Assembly (NCBI GenBank): GCA_015058955.1
Contig: SVBJ01000019.1
Location: 1 to 38,450, forward strand
From: Erysipelotrichaceae bacterium
GTDB lineage: Bacteria > Bacillota_I > Bacilli_A > Erysipelotrichales > Erysipelotrichaceae
Reading direction: 5' to 3'
Length of the DNA stretch: 38,450 bases
Shown: piece after piece, positions 31,057 through 38,450 of the stretch
How the letters are laid out: every line of letters begins with the position of its first letter
Position numbering within the stretch: the first letter of the stretch is position 1
The notes under the pieces: generated by a model
The model's input: only the letters and a program-made list of their open reading frames with translations
Database searches by the model: none
Told to the model about the DNA's origin: nothing
Translations under genes and position numbers: made by a program

Positions 31057-31953
31057 TTAATATGGATATTCAACACCCTCCTGTTTCCACCTGTAAACAT
31101 AAAGCAGATCCTGCTCAGCTCTGGCATAAGCCTGAACCAGCTTGATGTCAGTATGAGCTTTCTCACTGATCATTCTCAGATAACTGAGAAACAGCTTTGC
31201 TCCTCCATATCTGGTCAATGAATATACTCTTTTTCTTATTTCTTCATTTTCAAGATATTTGTTGGAATTAGTCCAGACATACTCTGCTTCATCCCAGAGC
31301 TTTACTATCTCACTCATCAGGAACATCTGGTGTTCTACATACCAGGAATCCTGTTCATGTAATGGCATGCTCCTGTAATCAAGCATAGGGCGGTAAATGT
31401 ATTGGGAATCAATCAGCTTAACCTGATTGTCATGCTTAAGGATCATTAATTCAAACATGAACATGTTTGCGGCTTCTGCATCACTGTAACCGATCTTTCT
31501 TAATCTGCGGCGATATTCTTCATCATACTTACTGTTATGTGTTTCCTTGTATAAGGCAACCAGTGAACCGCTCATTCTGGAACTGAGATCTTCTGCTACA
31601 GTTTCAGTATCAGTAACAGCATCCTTCGTCACTGCTTCCTCAACTTGAGTTTCTATTTCTACAATATTATCTGAATCTTTACCTTCTTCATCAGTTTTTA
31701 CAGGTTCAGCAATTTCACCATAGTTACTCTTCTTTTCTAAACCTTCACTGCTTTCCGTTTCCTTTTCCGGCAGTTTCCATTTCCATAAAGCAATCTCCAG
31801 GCCAATGAAAAGCAGTCCCATGATCCGATACATGTGCAGGTCACTGATTTCCACTTCAAACATGGCACTGAAAGCACCTGCCAGAAAAGCACCGGTGGCA
31901 AAAGAGATTGCCCGGATTATTATTGACTTAACGATTATCCATAATACCTTCAT
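31057..31953 (-). CDS. Uncharacterised membrane protein, paralogue of 37604-38368
   Basis: A 298-residue protein with two N-terminal membrane segments (about 5-30 and 42-60), an acidic linker (about 62-125), and a soluble C-terminal domain (about 128-298). I do not recognise the family. It aligns along its length with the gene at 37604-38368: shared blocks are MSGSL-ALY, RRL-KIG, YIYR, SWYVEHQMFL/TWYAEHEMFL, RVYSLTRYG and RAEQDLLY-YRWK. The acidic linker is an insertion relative to the paralogue. It lies downstream of the giant CWB2 protein gene, after that gene's terminator, and has its own extended -10 (TGGTATAAT). It could process, sense or export the neighbouring surface protein; that is speculation from position. 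Confidence 0.75.
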   Translation of the reverse strand: MKVLWIIVKSIIIRAISFATGAFLAGAFSAMFEVEISDLHMYRIMGLLFIGLEIALWKWKLPEKETESSEGLEKKSNYGEIAEPVKTDEEGKDSDNIVEIETQVEEAVTKDAVTDTETVAEDLSSRMSGSLVALYKETHNSKYDEEYRRRLRKIGYSDAEAANMFMFELMILKHDNQVKLIDSQYIYRPMLDYRSMPLHEQDSWYVEHQMFLMSEIVKLWDEAEYVWTNSNKYLENEEIRKRVYSLTRYGGAKLFLSYLRMISEKAHTDIKLVQAYARAEQDLLYVYRWKQEGVEYPY

Positions 31954-31986
31954 AAGTGATTACCTGCTCTTTCAAGATTATTATTA

Positions 31987-31995
31987 ATTATACCA
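31987..31995 (-). promoter_or_regulatory. Extended -10 promoter for the 298-residue membrane protein gene
   Basis: Minus-strand TGGTATAAT, a perfect extended -10, 33 bases upstream of the ATG at 31953. It is just downstream of the terminator at 32033-32058, so this gene is a separate unit. Confidence 0.6.
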
Positions 31996-32032
31996 CAGTA
32001 TATAAGTTTGTATTTCAACCTTTATGTAAGAA

Positions 32033-32058
32033 AAGAAGCTGCCTTTAAGCAGCTTCTT
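32033..32058 (-). terminator. Terminator after the 1780-residue surface protein
   Basis: Perfect 10-bp stem AAGAAGCTGC/GCAGCTTCTT with a 6-base loop, then TTCTTAC on the minus strand. It lies about 57 bases after the stop codon. Confidence 0.85.
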
Positions 32059-32115
32059 CCTTACTTATAACATAATCCTATATGATTATACTAATGTATC
32101 TGTTATCTGACAGTT

Positions 32116-35100
32116 TTATTCTGAGACTAACACAACATTTGTCTCCGGGTGAGCATCCAATGCCTGCTTTATTGTTTCATCAGTCAGTACTGTTTTTCCA
32201 CCTAATGCATATCCATAATGGACATCCATTTCATGACAATACTGTCCTGTTACACTAGCTGCATCCCGATCTGTCAGAAGTAACGGTGCATTCATTCTGT
32301 AAGCCAATGGGCCACCGCATAAGCCATCTGGGAAATCTCGACCATAAGCGATAACTGCTCTTCTTGGTTTATCAAAGAACCGTCTGGCAATAGCGATTGA
32401 AGTAGCAAAGCGGTTACTACCAGATACTCTGTTAACTTTGCCGTAGGCACTTAACTGTTTTTCAAGTGAATTGCTTACTGCCAAAGTACCGCCCAGAATT
32501 ACCAGGTTACAACCCTTATGTTCTTTCAGATAACTGATCTGATCGTCATTCAGACTGTTATTTACTAATAAGATCGGTTTACCGGTAGCTGAAGCACTTA
32601 AGCTGTCAGCGTAATTAATACCTGTAGCAACCAGAATGGTATCACCATTTAGTCCTGCTTCTTCCAGAATAGCCAGGTTAGTACCATATCTGTTTGAACC
32701 TTCCAATCTTTCAATAGAATAACCCTTATCAGTTAATCCCTTAAGATTACCTTCAGTAACAGCGTTTTTACCACCTAGAACATAGATCTTTCCGCCTTCA
32801 TTAAGAATACTGCGAATATAACTATTAACCTCAGATTCCTTACCGGTTCTGGTGATGATGATCGGTGCTCCTTTAACAGCAGCCAGATAAGAACCACCTA
32901 AGGCATCCGCGAAATTATCGCCATTAGCTAGAATTACCGTATCGTACTTTTTTTCTATTCCAAACTGCAGTATTTCATCAGCTATAGCCATTGAAGTACC
33001 GAAACGGTTACTGCCTGCCAGACGATATATGCACCCACATACATCCGGAACACTAAATTCATTACCACAGATTTTGCATCTGAATACGGTAGAACCATTT
33101 GTAGCAGTAAATGTTTCAAAATCACATTTTTCAGTTTCAACATGTTCTGGATCTCTGGAACATACACGACTATGAGTTTTTTCCAGTTCACCATTACTGA
33201 TCCATTCACCCCAGTCATGTCCTAAGGCATCAATTGCTCTGGTTTCCATGAGGTTGCATCTAAAGCATTCTCTGGTTTCCTCACCAGCTTCCTCGCATGT
33301 AGGAGCTTTTGTTTCTTTCCATTCGCCCCAAGTATGTCCAAGTGCTGCAACAGTTTTATGTTCTCTGCTTAATTCCGCTCCACACACTGAACAGTAGATC
33401 ACTTCATCATATGAACCTTCTTTTGTACATGTTGCAGCTACTTCGTTTTCTTTTACAGGATCTGTTGGAATATGACTTAAGGCTTCAACTGTTCTGGTTT
33501 CCTTCTCGTGACATACTGAACATTCTCTGGTTTCCTCACCAGCTTCCTCGCATGCAGGATCTTTTGTTTGTTTCCATTCACTCCATGTATGTCCAAGTGC
33601 TGCTACAGTCTTATGTTCTCTGCTTAATTCCGCTCCACACACTGAACAGTAAACAACTTCATCATATGAACCTTCTTTTGTACATGTTGCAGCTACTTCA
33701 TTTTCCTTTACAATTTCTGCTGGCTTATGACCTAAAGCATCAATTACTCTGGTTTCCTTTTCACCACATACTGAGCATTCTCTTTCTTCAGCTCCTGCTT
33801 CTGTACAGGTAGGAGCCTTTGCCTGTTTCCATTCACTCCAAGTGTGACCAAATGCGGTTACTGTCTTATGTTCTCTGCTTAATTCTTCATGGCATACTGA
33901 ACAGTAAACCACTTCATCATATGAACCTTCTTTTGTACAAGTAGCGGCTACTTCATTTTCCTTAACAGGATCTGCCGGCTTATGGCCTAAAGCTTCAACA
34001 GTTCTTGTTTCCTTTTCACCACATACTGAGCATTCTCTTTCTTCTGTTCCTGCTTCTGTACATGTAGGAGCCTTTGTAACTTTCCATTCACCCCAGGAGT
34101 GTTCTTTCTCAGAAACCTTTACACTTACCTGTGCTGATACTCCATTAACAGCTGTAACAGTTATGACAGCTTCACCAATTCCAACAGCCTTAACATTACC
34201 CTCTGCATCAACAGTTACAATACTATCATCATTGCTTACCCAGGTAAGAGTCTTTTCTTCAGTAGTATCTGCAGGTTTGATTTCTGCTGTTATCTTATCC
34301 TGATCTCCTATAGTCAGTTCAAGCTGTTCTTTATCCGGATTGACTGAGGTAATGCCAATCTTCTCACTGATCAGTAAATGTCTTACTGTATCATCACTGC
34401 TGACATAACCGCTCTTTACTTCCTTGCCGTTATCAGCATCTGTAATGACATATTTGTATTCATCAAATGCTGTACCATCACGGTTGACGATTGAATAAGT
34501 TACAAATTCTCCTGCTTCCAGAGTAATGGTTATGGTAGCAAGATCATCAATATCTCTGCTTTCGGTTGTAGCATGTTCCTCATCACCGATCACACCGGAA
34601 GTAATATAAAGAGTAACATTTCCAATACCTTTTTCTGCATCAGATGTTGTATCAACAACTGACATCAGTCCAGCAGATGGCCTTGTTATTGAACCCTGAC
34701 CAGAAGAGTTTTCCTGTTTTTCTGGATCAGTCAGATCAATTGTATACGTATGAGTATTATCTGTTTCATTGTAGATAACAATACCAGGCCCCTGGCTGTT
34801 TTCACTATCTGATACATTAACAAGTTCAGAGAGATCCTTTTCATCATTTGAACTATATCCGACGAAAATGATGTTTGGCCATCTTTCATGTGTGCCTGAA
34901 CCGGCAATCCAGGAAAGCTGATTTATCACACTGGTATCAACAACATCAGGATTAACTACATTAAAATCGTCTGCAGTTTCAAAACTACCATTCATGGCAA
35001 CAGGACCTGCACCGCCACCGCTAGGCATTGGCAAAAACTGCTGGGTCTGGCTTAACTGATATCCGTCTGCACATTCATAGATAACCGTTATTCTTTCGCC

Positions 35101-37458
35101 GGTTCTGGCAGTAAAGGTTTCACCTTTGACAATTTCAGGAGCTACAAATTTTGATTTGAAAGTAAGCTCATTGTTTACAACAACATCCAGAATGAGTTCA
35201 TCAATTTCCGGAACAGTATAATTTACAGTGACTGTATCACCTAACTTTACTAAAAATAACCCGGATCCATTGTCATCAAAAGTAACATCAACAAATTCAT
35301 CATTGAGATCCTTGGCATTGATATAGGCATAGAAAGGTCCGTCTGTTTCATTAGTGATAACAACACTGGCTGTGGTTCCAGGCATCTTATTGCCTGAGCC
35401 GGTTATTGTCAGGCCTTCAAACTCAGTCGGAACTATTTCGCCACCTTCTTCGGTTATGATATTCTTTACTGATCTTGCAGTTACCTTTGTCCCACCGATA
35501 AGCTCACCGGTTGTTTCGATTGTGGTATATACTTCATACTCATCATTTGCTAAATATTCTGGATTATATCTCCATAAACGGCCCGGTCCGCCGTTTCCTT
35601 CCGTAGGAGCAAAAGTCCAGGCTTCCATTGGCTCACCATTTATCAGAACTTCAGTTTCATCAGTGAAGATATATCCTTCCATTGAATACATTACTATACC
35701 TACAACGTATGAATCATTGCAGACAACTCCATGCAGATAAGTTGGCCATTCATCTCCCTGCCATCCGGCAAAAGTAAGTTTTGAATAATCAAATTCTTCG
35801 AATATGCCCTGTCTTTCGGCAATATAACACTTATCAGCCCCAAAGGTAACATCAATACTAATGAGGTCATTAAAGTATGAATCCTGTGATACACTGTTTT
35901 TTTCAAGATCAGATACCTGAAGTTCTATTTTTTCTACTTCTGTCCGCCACACCAGATTAATGGTGCAGTCAGAAACTATATAAGCATCAAATAATTCATC
36001 AGTATTAAACCCATCGGATAATTCATATCCATTAAGTATTTGATTTCCATCTCTGAAAGGTACTGTTCCTGCCTTTACAAGTGTTTCGTAGAAATACTCA
36101 TACAGAGATGTATTTACAGGTACATCACTCAATATGATGTCATCGCCATGACCATTTGTTTTAATTGTCAGTGTGAGTTTTTCATCTGACTCAACAGCTG
36201 CAGGTATGATATATTTTCCCCCCATATCTGCGGTAATAACGATATTGAATTCACTGTCCGTTGATAACAGTTTTCCATTCTGAACTGGGTTATCAGTTAT
36301 CCGATCACACAGATACCATCCAAGCAGCTTATAGCCGGCATTCATATAGACTGTTGCTGTATAACTCTGGTGTTCATATCCATTGATAGTGGAATAATAT
36401 TCATCAATACGTGAATCGCTAAATGAGCCGTAATGAGAATACCAGATCGATCTGAACTGGACAGGATAAACAAAATCATCTGTATGGTCGTCAGGGTAAT
36501 ACACACTTACACTTACCTGATCACCTACAACATCAAATTTCTGATGAGCTTCACCGCAATAATACTTGACTGCAACATCATGAGCCCTATATGAAAGTGA
36601 TCCCATTACTGAAGCATCAATGCTTAGCATTGTATCACTGTCTTTGGTGAATGCTACTTCATTTCCATCAATCAATACCTTTGTTGAATCATCAAACAGA
36701 TTTTCATCTATTTGTAACAGATATTTCCGTGTTGAACCCTTTGTATAATCCTGATTATTGTTATTCTCATCATATGCATGTAGGTATAACTCATCAGAAT
36801 ACTTAAGTTTTATTACTACTTTTGAATCCTCATTAATCGAGATCCTTTTATTCATGTCATTAAACTCTTCCCCGTTTACGGTATGACTTGAATATAACTC
36901 CCAACTGACATTGTACAGTTCCCAAAGGCGAACCATCGTTCCTTTTTCTATCTTTTTCTCACAGACAAATCTTTCAGTATCTTCATACTCAGTGTAAACG
37001 GAAACAGTAGCAAAACTGGCTTCTTCAAACAGAGCCATATAATACTTTCCCTTCTGAGCAGAAGTTACGTATGTACTTATCCGCATGCTGTCTGAATACT
37101 TAAATGATTTTTCAATTTCGTTTTTTGTAAAGTCTGATATTTCAGAACATTCATACCATCCTCTGAATGCATATCCATCAATTTCCTTTACAGAAACACT
37201 GACATAGTCATTCTCATTGAAAACCCCATCTCTTACACAAAAACTGTCTGAATCACCGACAACATCACCGCCACCAGTCAAATCCTGGTAGTTAATGGTA
37301 ATATCATCTCTTTGCGCTTCTCTGGTACCGTTAAGATTTCCCTTAAGATAGATACCGTATGATACCGTGAAGCCATCTTCAGCAGCAAAAATAAAATGTC
37401 CGAAATTTAAACACATTAAAACGGACATAAGTGAAATAATGATTTTCTTAAAATACAT
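32116..37458 (-). CDS. Giant secreted CWB2 protein with InlB-like and Cys-rich repeats
   Basis: A 1780-residue exported protein with signal peptide MYFKKIIISLMSVLMCLNFG. The N-terminal half has beta-rich repeats resembling InlB B-repeats (GYAFRGWYECSEISDF, GYKLLGWYLCDRITDN). Several Ig-like segments follow, including Big_2 near 1036-1118 (LTWVSNDDSIVTVDAEGNVK). Next come three 85-residue Cys/His repeats and a fourth half copy (about 1119-1413), a terminal GHDWGEWISNGELEKTHSRV module, then three CWB2 repeats (about 1478-1780; RLAGSNRFGTS, RLEGSNRYGTN, RVSGSNRFATS). I start at 37458 with GGGGTG upstream. No catalytic motif is visible; adhesion is the likely role. It is bracketed by two paralogous membrane protein genes. 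Confidence 0.88.
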   Translation of the reverse strand: MYFKKIIISLMSVLMCLNFGHFIFAAEDGFTVSYGIYLKGNLNGTREAQRDDITINYQDLTGGGDVVGDSDSFCVRDGVFNENDYVSVSVKEIDGYAFRGWYECSEISDFTKNEIEKSFKYSDSMRISTYVTSAQKGKYYMALFEEASFATVSVYTEYEDTERFVCEKKIEKGTMVRLWELYNVSWELYSSHTVNGEEFNDMNKRISINEDSKVVIKLKYSDELYLHAYDENNNNQDYTKGSTRKYLLQIDENLFDDSTKVLIDGNEVAFTKDSDTMLSIDASVMGSLSYRAHDVAVKYYCGEAHQKFDVVGDQVSVSVYYPDDHTDDFVYPVQFRSIWYSHYGSFSDSRIDEYYSTINGYEHQSYTATVYMNAGYKLLGWYLCDRITDNPVQNGKLLSTDSEFNIVITADMGGKYIIPAAVESDEKLTLTIKTNGHGDDIILSDVPVNTSLYEYFYETLVKAGTVPFRDGNQILNGYELSDGFNTDELFDAYIVSDCTINLVWRTEVEKIELQVSDLEKNSVSQDSYFNDLISIDVTFGADKCYIAERQGIFEEFDYSKLTFAGWQGDEWPTYLHGVVCNDSYVVGIVMYSMEGYIFTDETEVLINGEPMEAWTFAPTEGNGGPGRLWRYNPEYLANDEYEVYTTIETTGELIGGTKVTARSVKNIITEEGGEIVPTEFEGLTITGSGNKMPGTTASVVITNETDGPFYAYINAKDLNDEFVDVTFDDNGSGLFLVKLGDTVTVNYTVPEIDELILDVVVNNELTFKSKFVAPEIVKGETFTARTGERITVIYECADGYQLSQTQQFLPMPSGGGAGPVAMNGSFETADDFNVVNPDVVDTSVINQLSWIAGSGTHERWPNIIFVGYSSNDEKDLSELVNVSDSENSQGPGIVIYNETDNTHTYTIDLTDPEKQENSSGQGSITRPSAGLMSVVDTTSDAEKGIGNVTLYITSGVIGDEEHATTESRDIDDLATITITLEAGEFVTYSIVNRDGTAFDEYKYVITDADNGKEVKSGYVSSDDTVRHLLISEKIGITSVNPDKEQLELTIGDQDKITAEIKPADTTEEKTLTWVSNDDSIVTVDAEGNVKAVGIGEAVITVTAVNGVSAQVSVKVSEKEHSWGEWKVTKAPTCTEAGTEERECSVCGEKETRTVEALGHKPADPVKENEVAATCTKEGSYDEVVYCSVCHEELSREHKTVTAFGHTWSEWKQAKAPTCTEAGAEERECSVCGEKETRVIDALGHKPAEIVKENEVAATCTKEGSYDEVVYCSVCGAELSREHKTVAALGHTWSEWKQTKDPACEEAGEETRECSVCHEKETRTVEALSHIPTDPVKENEVAATCTKEGSYDEVIYCSVCGAELSREHKTVAALGHTWGEWKETKAPTCEEAGEETRECFRCNLMETRAIDALGHDWGEWISNGELEKTHSRVCSRDPEHVETEKCDFETFTATNGSTVFRCKICGNEFSVPDVCGCIYRLAGSNRFGTSMAIADEILQFGIEKKYDTVILANGDNFADALGGSYLAAVKGAPIIITRTGKESEVNSYIRSILNEGGKIYVLGGKNAVTEGNLKGLTDKGYSIERLEGSNRYGTNLAILEEAGLNGDTILVATGINYADSLSASATGKPILLVNNSLNDDQISYLKEHKGCNLVILGGTLAVSNSLEKQLSAYGKVNRVSGSNRFATSIAIARRFFDKPRRAVIAYGRDFPDGLCGGPLAYRMNAPLLLTDRDAASVTGQYCHEMDVHYGYALGGKTVLTDETIKQALDAHPETNVVLVSE
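33219..34101. repeat. Tandem 255-bp repeats (three full, one partial) in the surface protein gene
   Basis: Units start (minus strand) at 34101, 33846 and 33591, exactly 255 bases apart, with a partial fourth from 33336 to about 33219. Each encodes 39+46 residues with ERECSVCGEKETR and AATCTKEGSYDEV, then SVCGAELSREHKT. Sequence is nearly identical between units, so recent duplication or gene conversion is likely. Confidence 0.93.
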
Positions 37459-37480
37459 ATTACTACACCCCACTACTAAT

Positions 37481-37486
37481 ATTATA
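37481..37486 (-). promoter_or_regulatory. Candidate -10 box before the 1780-residue surface protein gene
   Basis: Minus-strand TATAAT, 23 bases upstream of the ATG at 37458. I could not find a convincing -35, so this is a weak call. Confidence 0.4.
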
Positions 37487-37560
37487 ATCTTCAATAAGAA
37501 CATCCTGTAATGTTTTTTTGTTGCATTATGTATTTTAATTCACAATCTTTTTCACACAAA

Positions 37561-37589
37561 AAGACTCTTACATGTGTTGTAAGGGTCTT
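37561..37589 (-). terminator. Terminator after the 254-residue membrane protein gene
   Basis: 12-base arms AAGACCCTTACA/TGTAAGAGTCTT with one mismatch, 5-base loop, followed on the minus strand by TTTTG. It separates this gene from the giant surface protein gene. Confidence 0.85.
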
Positions 37590-37603
37590 GGTTTTAATGG
37601 AGA

Positions 37604-38368
37604 TTATCTGAGATATGGATCATTGACTGCTTCTATCTTCCATCTGTACTTATAGAGCAGATCCTGTTCTGCCCTGACATATTCTTCCAGCAAATCAATT
37701 CTGACATCAGCCTTTTCACTGACCATTTCCAGATAGCAGTTATAGAATACTGCCTCACCATATCTTGTCAGAGAATATACACGGTCTCTTATTGATTCAT
37801 CACTGATTTTATCTTTGGAATATGTCCAGGTATTTTCTGCTTCATCACAGATCTTTACCAGTTCACTTATTAGAAACATCTCGTGCTCTGCATACCATGT
37901 ATCATCCTGCGGTAACGGAACGCTCTTATAGTCAAATACTTCTCTGTATATGTACTTAGGATCAGCAAGATGATCCTTTCTGTCATATTTGAGGATCATC
38001 GATTCAAATAACAGCAGTCTGTCAGCTTCATCGCGGTTAAATCCTATCTTAGTAAGACGGCGCAGGTATTCATTTTTATACCTGTCATCATAGCTACTGT
38101 TATACAGGGCAATCAGTGAGCCTGACATCAGATCATGGTAATTCCATAATTCACCTGATGCTCTTTTCTCTTTTCGGTACTGCTCTCTTTTAGTGTCTCT
38201 TAAGGCATATTCAAGGCCACAGAAAATGACAGCAAATAGCAGCAACCCTACCCATCCGCTGGTATTAGTATTAAACATGGCATCAGTAAATCCGGCAATA
38301 AAGGCACTTCCAAAAAATGCAATAATCCGGAATACGATCGCTTTGATGATTTCCTTTGCAATATACAT
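37604..38368 (-). CDS. Uncharacterised membrane protein, paralogue of 31057-31953
   Basis: A 254-residue protein with two N-terminal membrane segments (about 8-30 and 38-56), a short basic linker, and a soluble domain (about 80-254) rich in Tyr, Trp and Glu: LMSGSLIALYNSSYDDRYKN, RRLTKIGFNRDEADRLLLFE, DTWYAEHEMFLISELVKICD, RDRVYSLTRYGEA and VRAEQDLLYKYRWK. I do not recognise the family. I start at the ATG at 38368 because it aligns with the first Met of the 298-residue paralogue; the frame extends to 38410 but without a ribosome site. A terminator follows it, and the giant CWB2 gene comes next. Function is unknown. Confidence 0.75.
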   Translation of the reverse strand: MYIAKEIIKAIVFRIIAFFGSAFIAGFTDAMFNTNTSGWVGLLLFAVIFCGLEYALRDTKREQYRKEKRASGELWNYHDLMSGSLIALYNSSYDDRYKNEYLRRLTKIGFNRDEADRLLLFESMILKYDRKDHLADPKYIYREVFDYKSVPLPQDDTWYAEHEMFLISELVKICDEAENTWTYSKDKISDESIRDRVYSLTRYGEAVFYNCYLEMVSEKADVRIDLLEEYVRAEQDLLYKYRWKIEAVNDPYLR

Positions 38369-38427
38369 TAGCTCAAATCTGCTTTCCTTATACAGTTTTA
38401 ATATTACCATTCATTAGTTCATTTGAA

Positions 38428-38449
38428 AACACCGGTTGCTACCGGTGTT
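38428..38449 (-). terminator. Terminator of a gene beyond the right edge
   Basis: Perfect 9-bp stem AACACCGGT/ACCGGTGTT with a 4-base loop, then TTC on the minus strand. It probably ends the transcript of a minus-strand gene outside the window; its T-run is short. Confidence 0.6.
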
Positions 38450-38450
38450 C

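Noticed and set aside
33309-33812. A 167-codon plus-strand frame rich in Leu and Gln.
   Set aside because: It is a by-product of the 255-bp repeats in the surface protein gene on the other strand and repeats with the same period.
33219-34101. CRISPR-like regular repeats.
   Set aside because: The 255-base units are contiguous, have no short spacers, and are in frame within a large gene.
37604-38410. The longer frame of the 254-residue membrane protein starting at 38410.
   Set aside because: The extra 14 residues have no ribosome site before them and do not align with the paralogue, whose first Met matches the ATG at 38368.

Overview
The window looks like a chromosomal segment from a moderately low-GC Gram-positive bacterium of the Bacillota. 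An Erysipelotrichia-like gut or oral lineage is my best guess. That guess rests on T-box control of pheST and ileS, a sepF-ylmH-divIVA-ileS cluster, a LicT/PTS beta-glucoside operon, and very large BspA-like surface proteins anchored by triple CWB2 (cell wall binding repeat 2) modules. The taxon is inference; no rRNA is present. All 26 supported genes lie on the minus strand, so the window reads right to left.

Layout in the direction of transcription (high to low coordinates). (1) 38450-31057: two paralogous, unrecognised membrane proteins (37604-38368 and 31057-31953) flank a 1780-residue secreted CWB2 protein that carries three near-identical 255-bp Cys-rich repeats. (2) 31045-23073: a sugar operon of LicT antiterminator (with a RAT/terminator leader), PTS EIIBC without EIIA, ChbG/YdjC deacetylase, an alpha/beta esterase, a GH1 6-phospho-beta-glucosidase, a cupin phosphoglucose isomerase and a large phosphomannose-isomerase-like protein. 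(3) 22998-21898: a YefM-YoeB toxin-antitoxin pair with a paired TGTACR operator, followed closely by a QueT-type queuosine-precursor transporter. (4) 21824-12519: two more CWB2 proteins, one of 2279 residues with a lipase-3 domain, BspA leucine-rich repeats and Cys-rich stalk modules, and one of 760 residues with Big_2 and DUF285 repeats. (5) 12345-7679: sepF-ylmH-divIVA, then ileS behind an Ile (AUC) T-box. (6) 7576-3919: an operon of PrsW-like protease, TrmH/SpoU methyltransferase, tandem nucleoside 2-deoxyribosyltransferase and an MmcQ/YjbR-EVE fusion. (7) 3915-1656: a membrane dCache-HAMP-SpoIIE phosphatase. (8) 1647-1: a Phe (UUC) T-box, pheS and the 5' part of pheT. The first 64 bases form a perfect 31-bp inverted repeat that interrupts pheT and looks like a fold-back artefact.

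How the genes work together. The sugar operon should import and phosphorylate a beta-linked, probably acylated disaccharide, strip acyl groups, cleave it, and isomerise glucose-6-P and possibly mannose-6-P to fructose-6-P. The three CWB2 proteins share an anchor, and two share the same Cys-rich stalk modules, so they look like one family of surface adhesins or enzymes. The most novel-looking units are the two-domain deoxyribosyltransferase overlapping an EVE-domain gene (possible modified-nucleotide handling), the paralogous membrane proteins bracketing a giant surface protein, and the 39+46-residue Cys/His stalk module.
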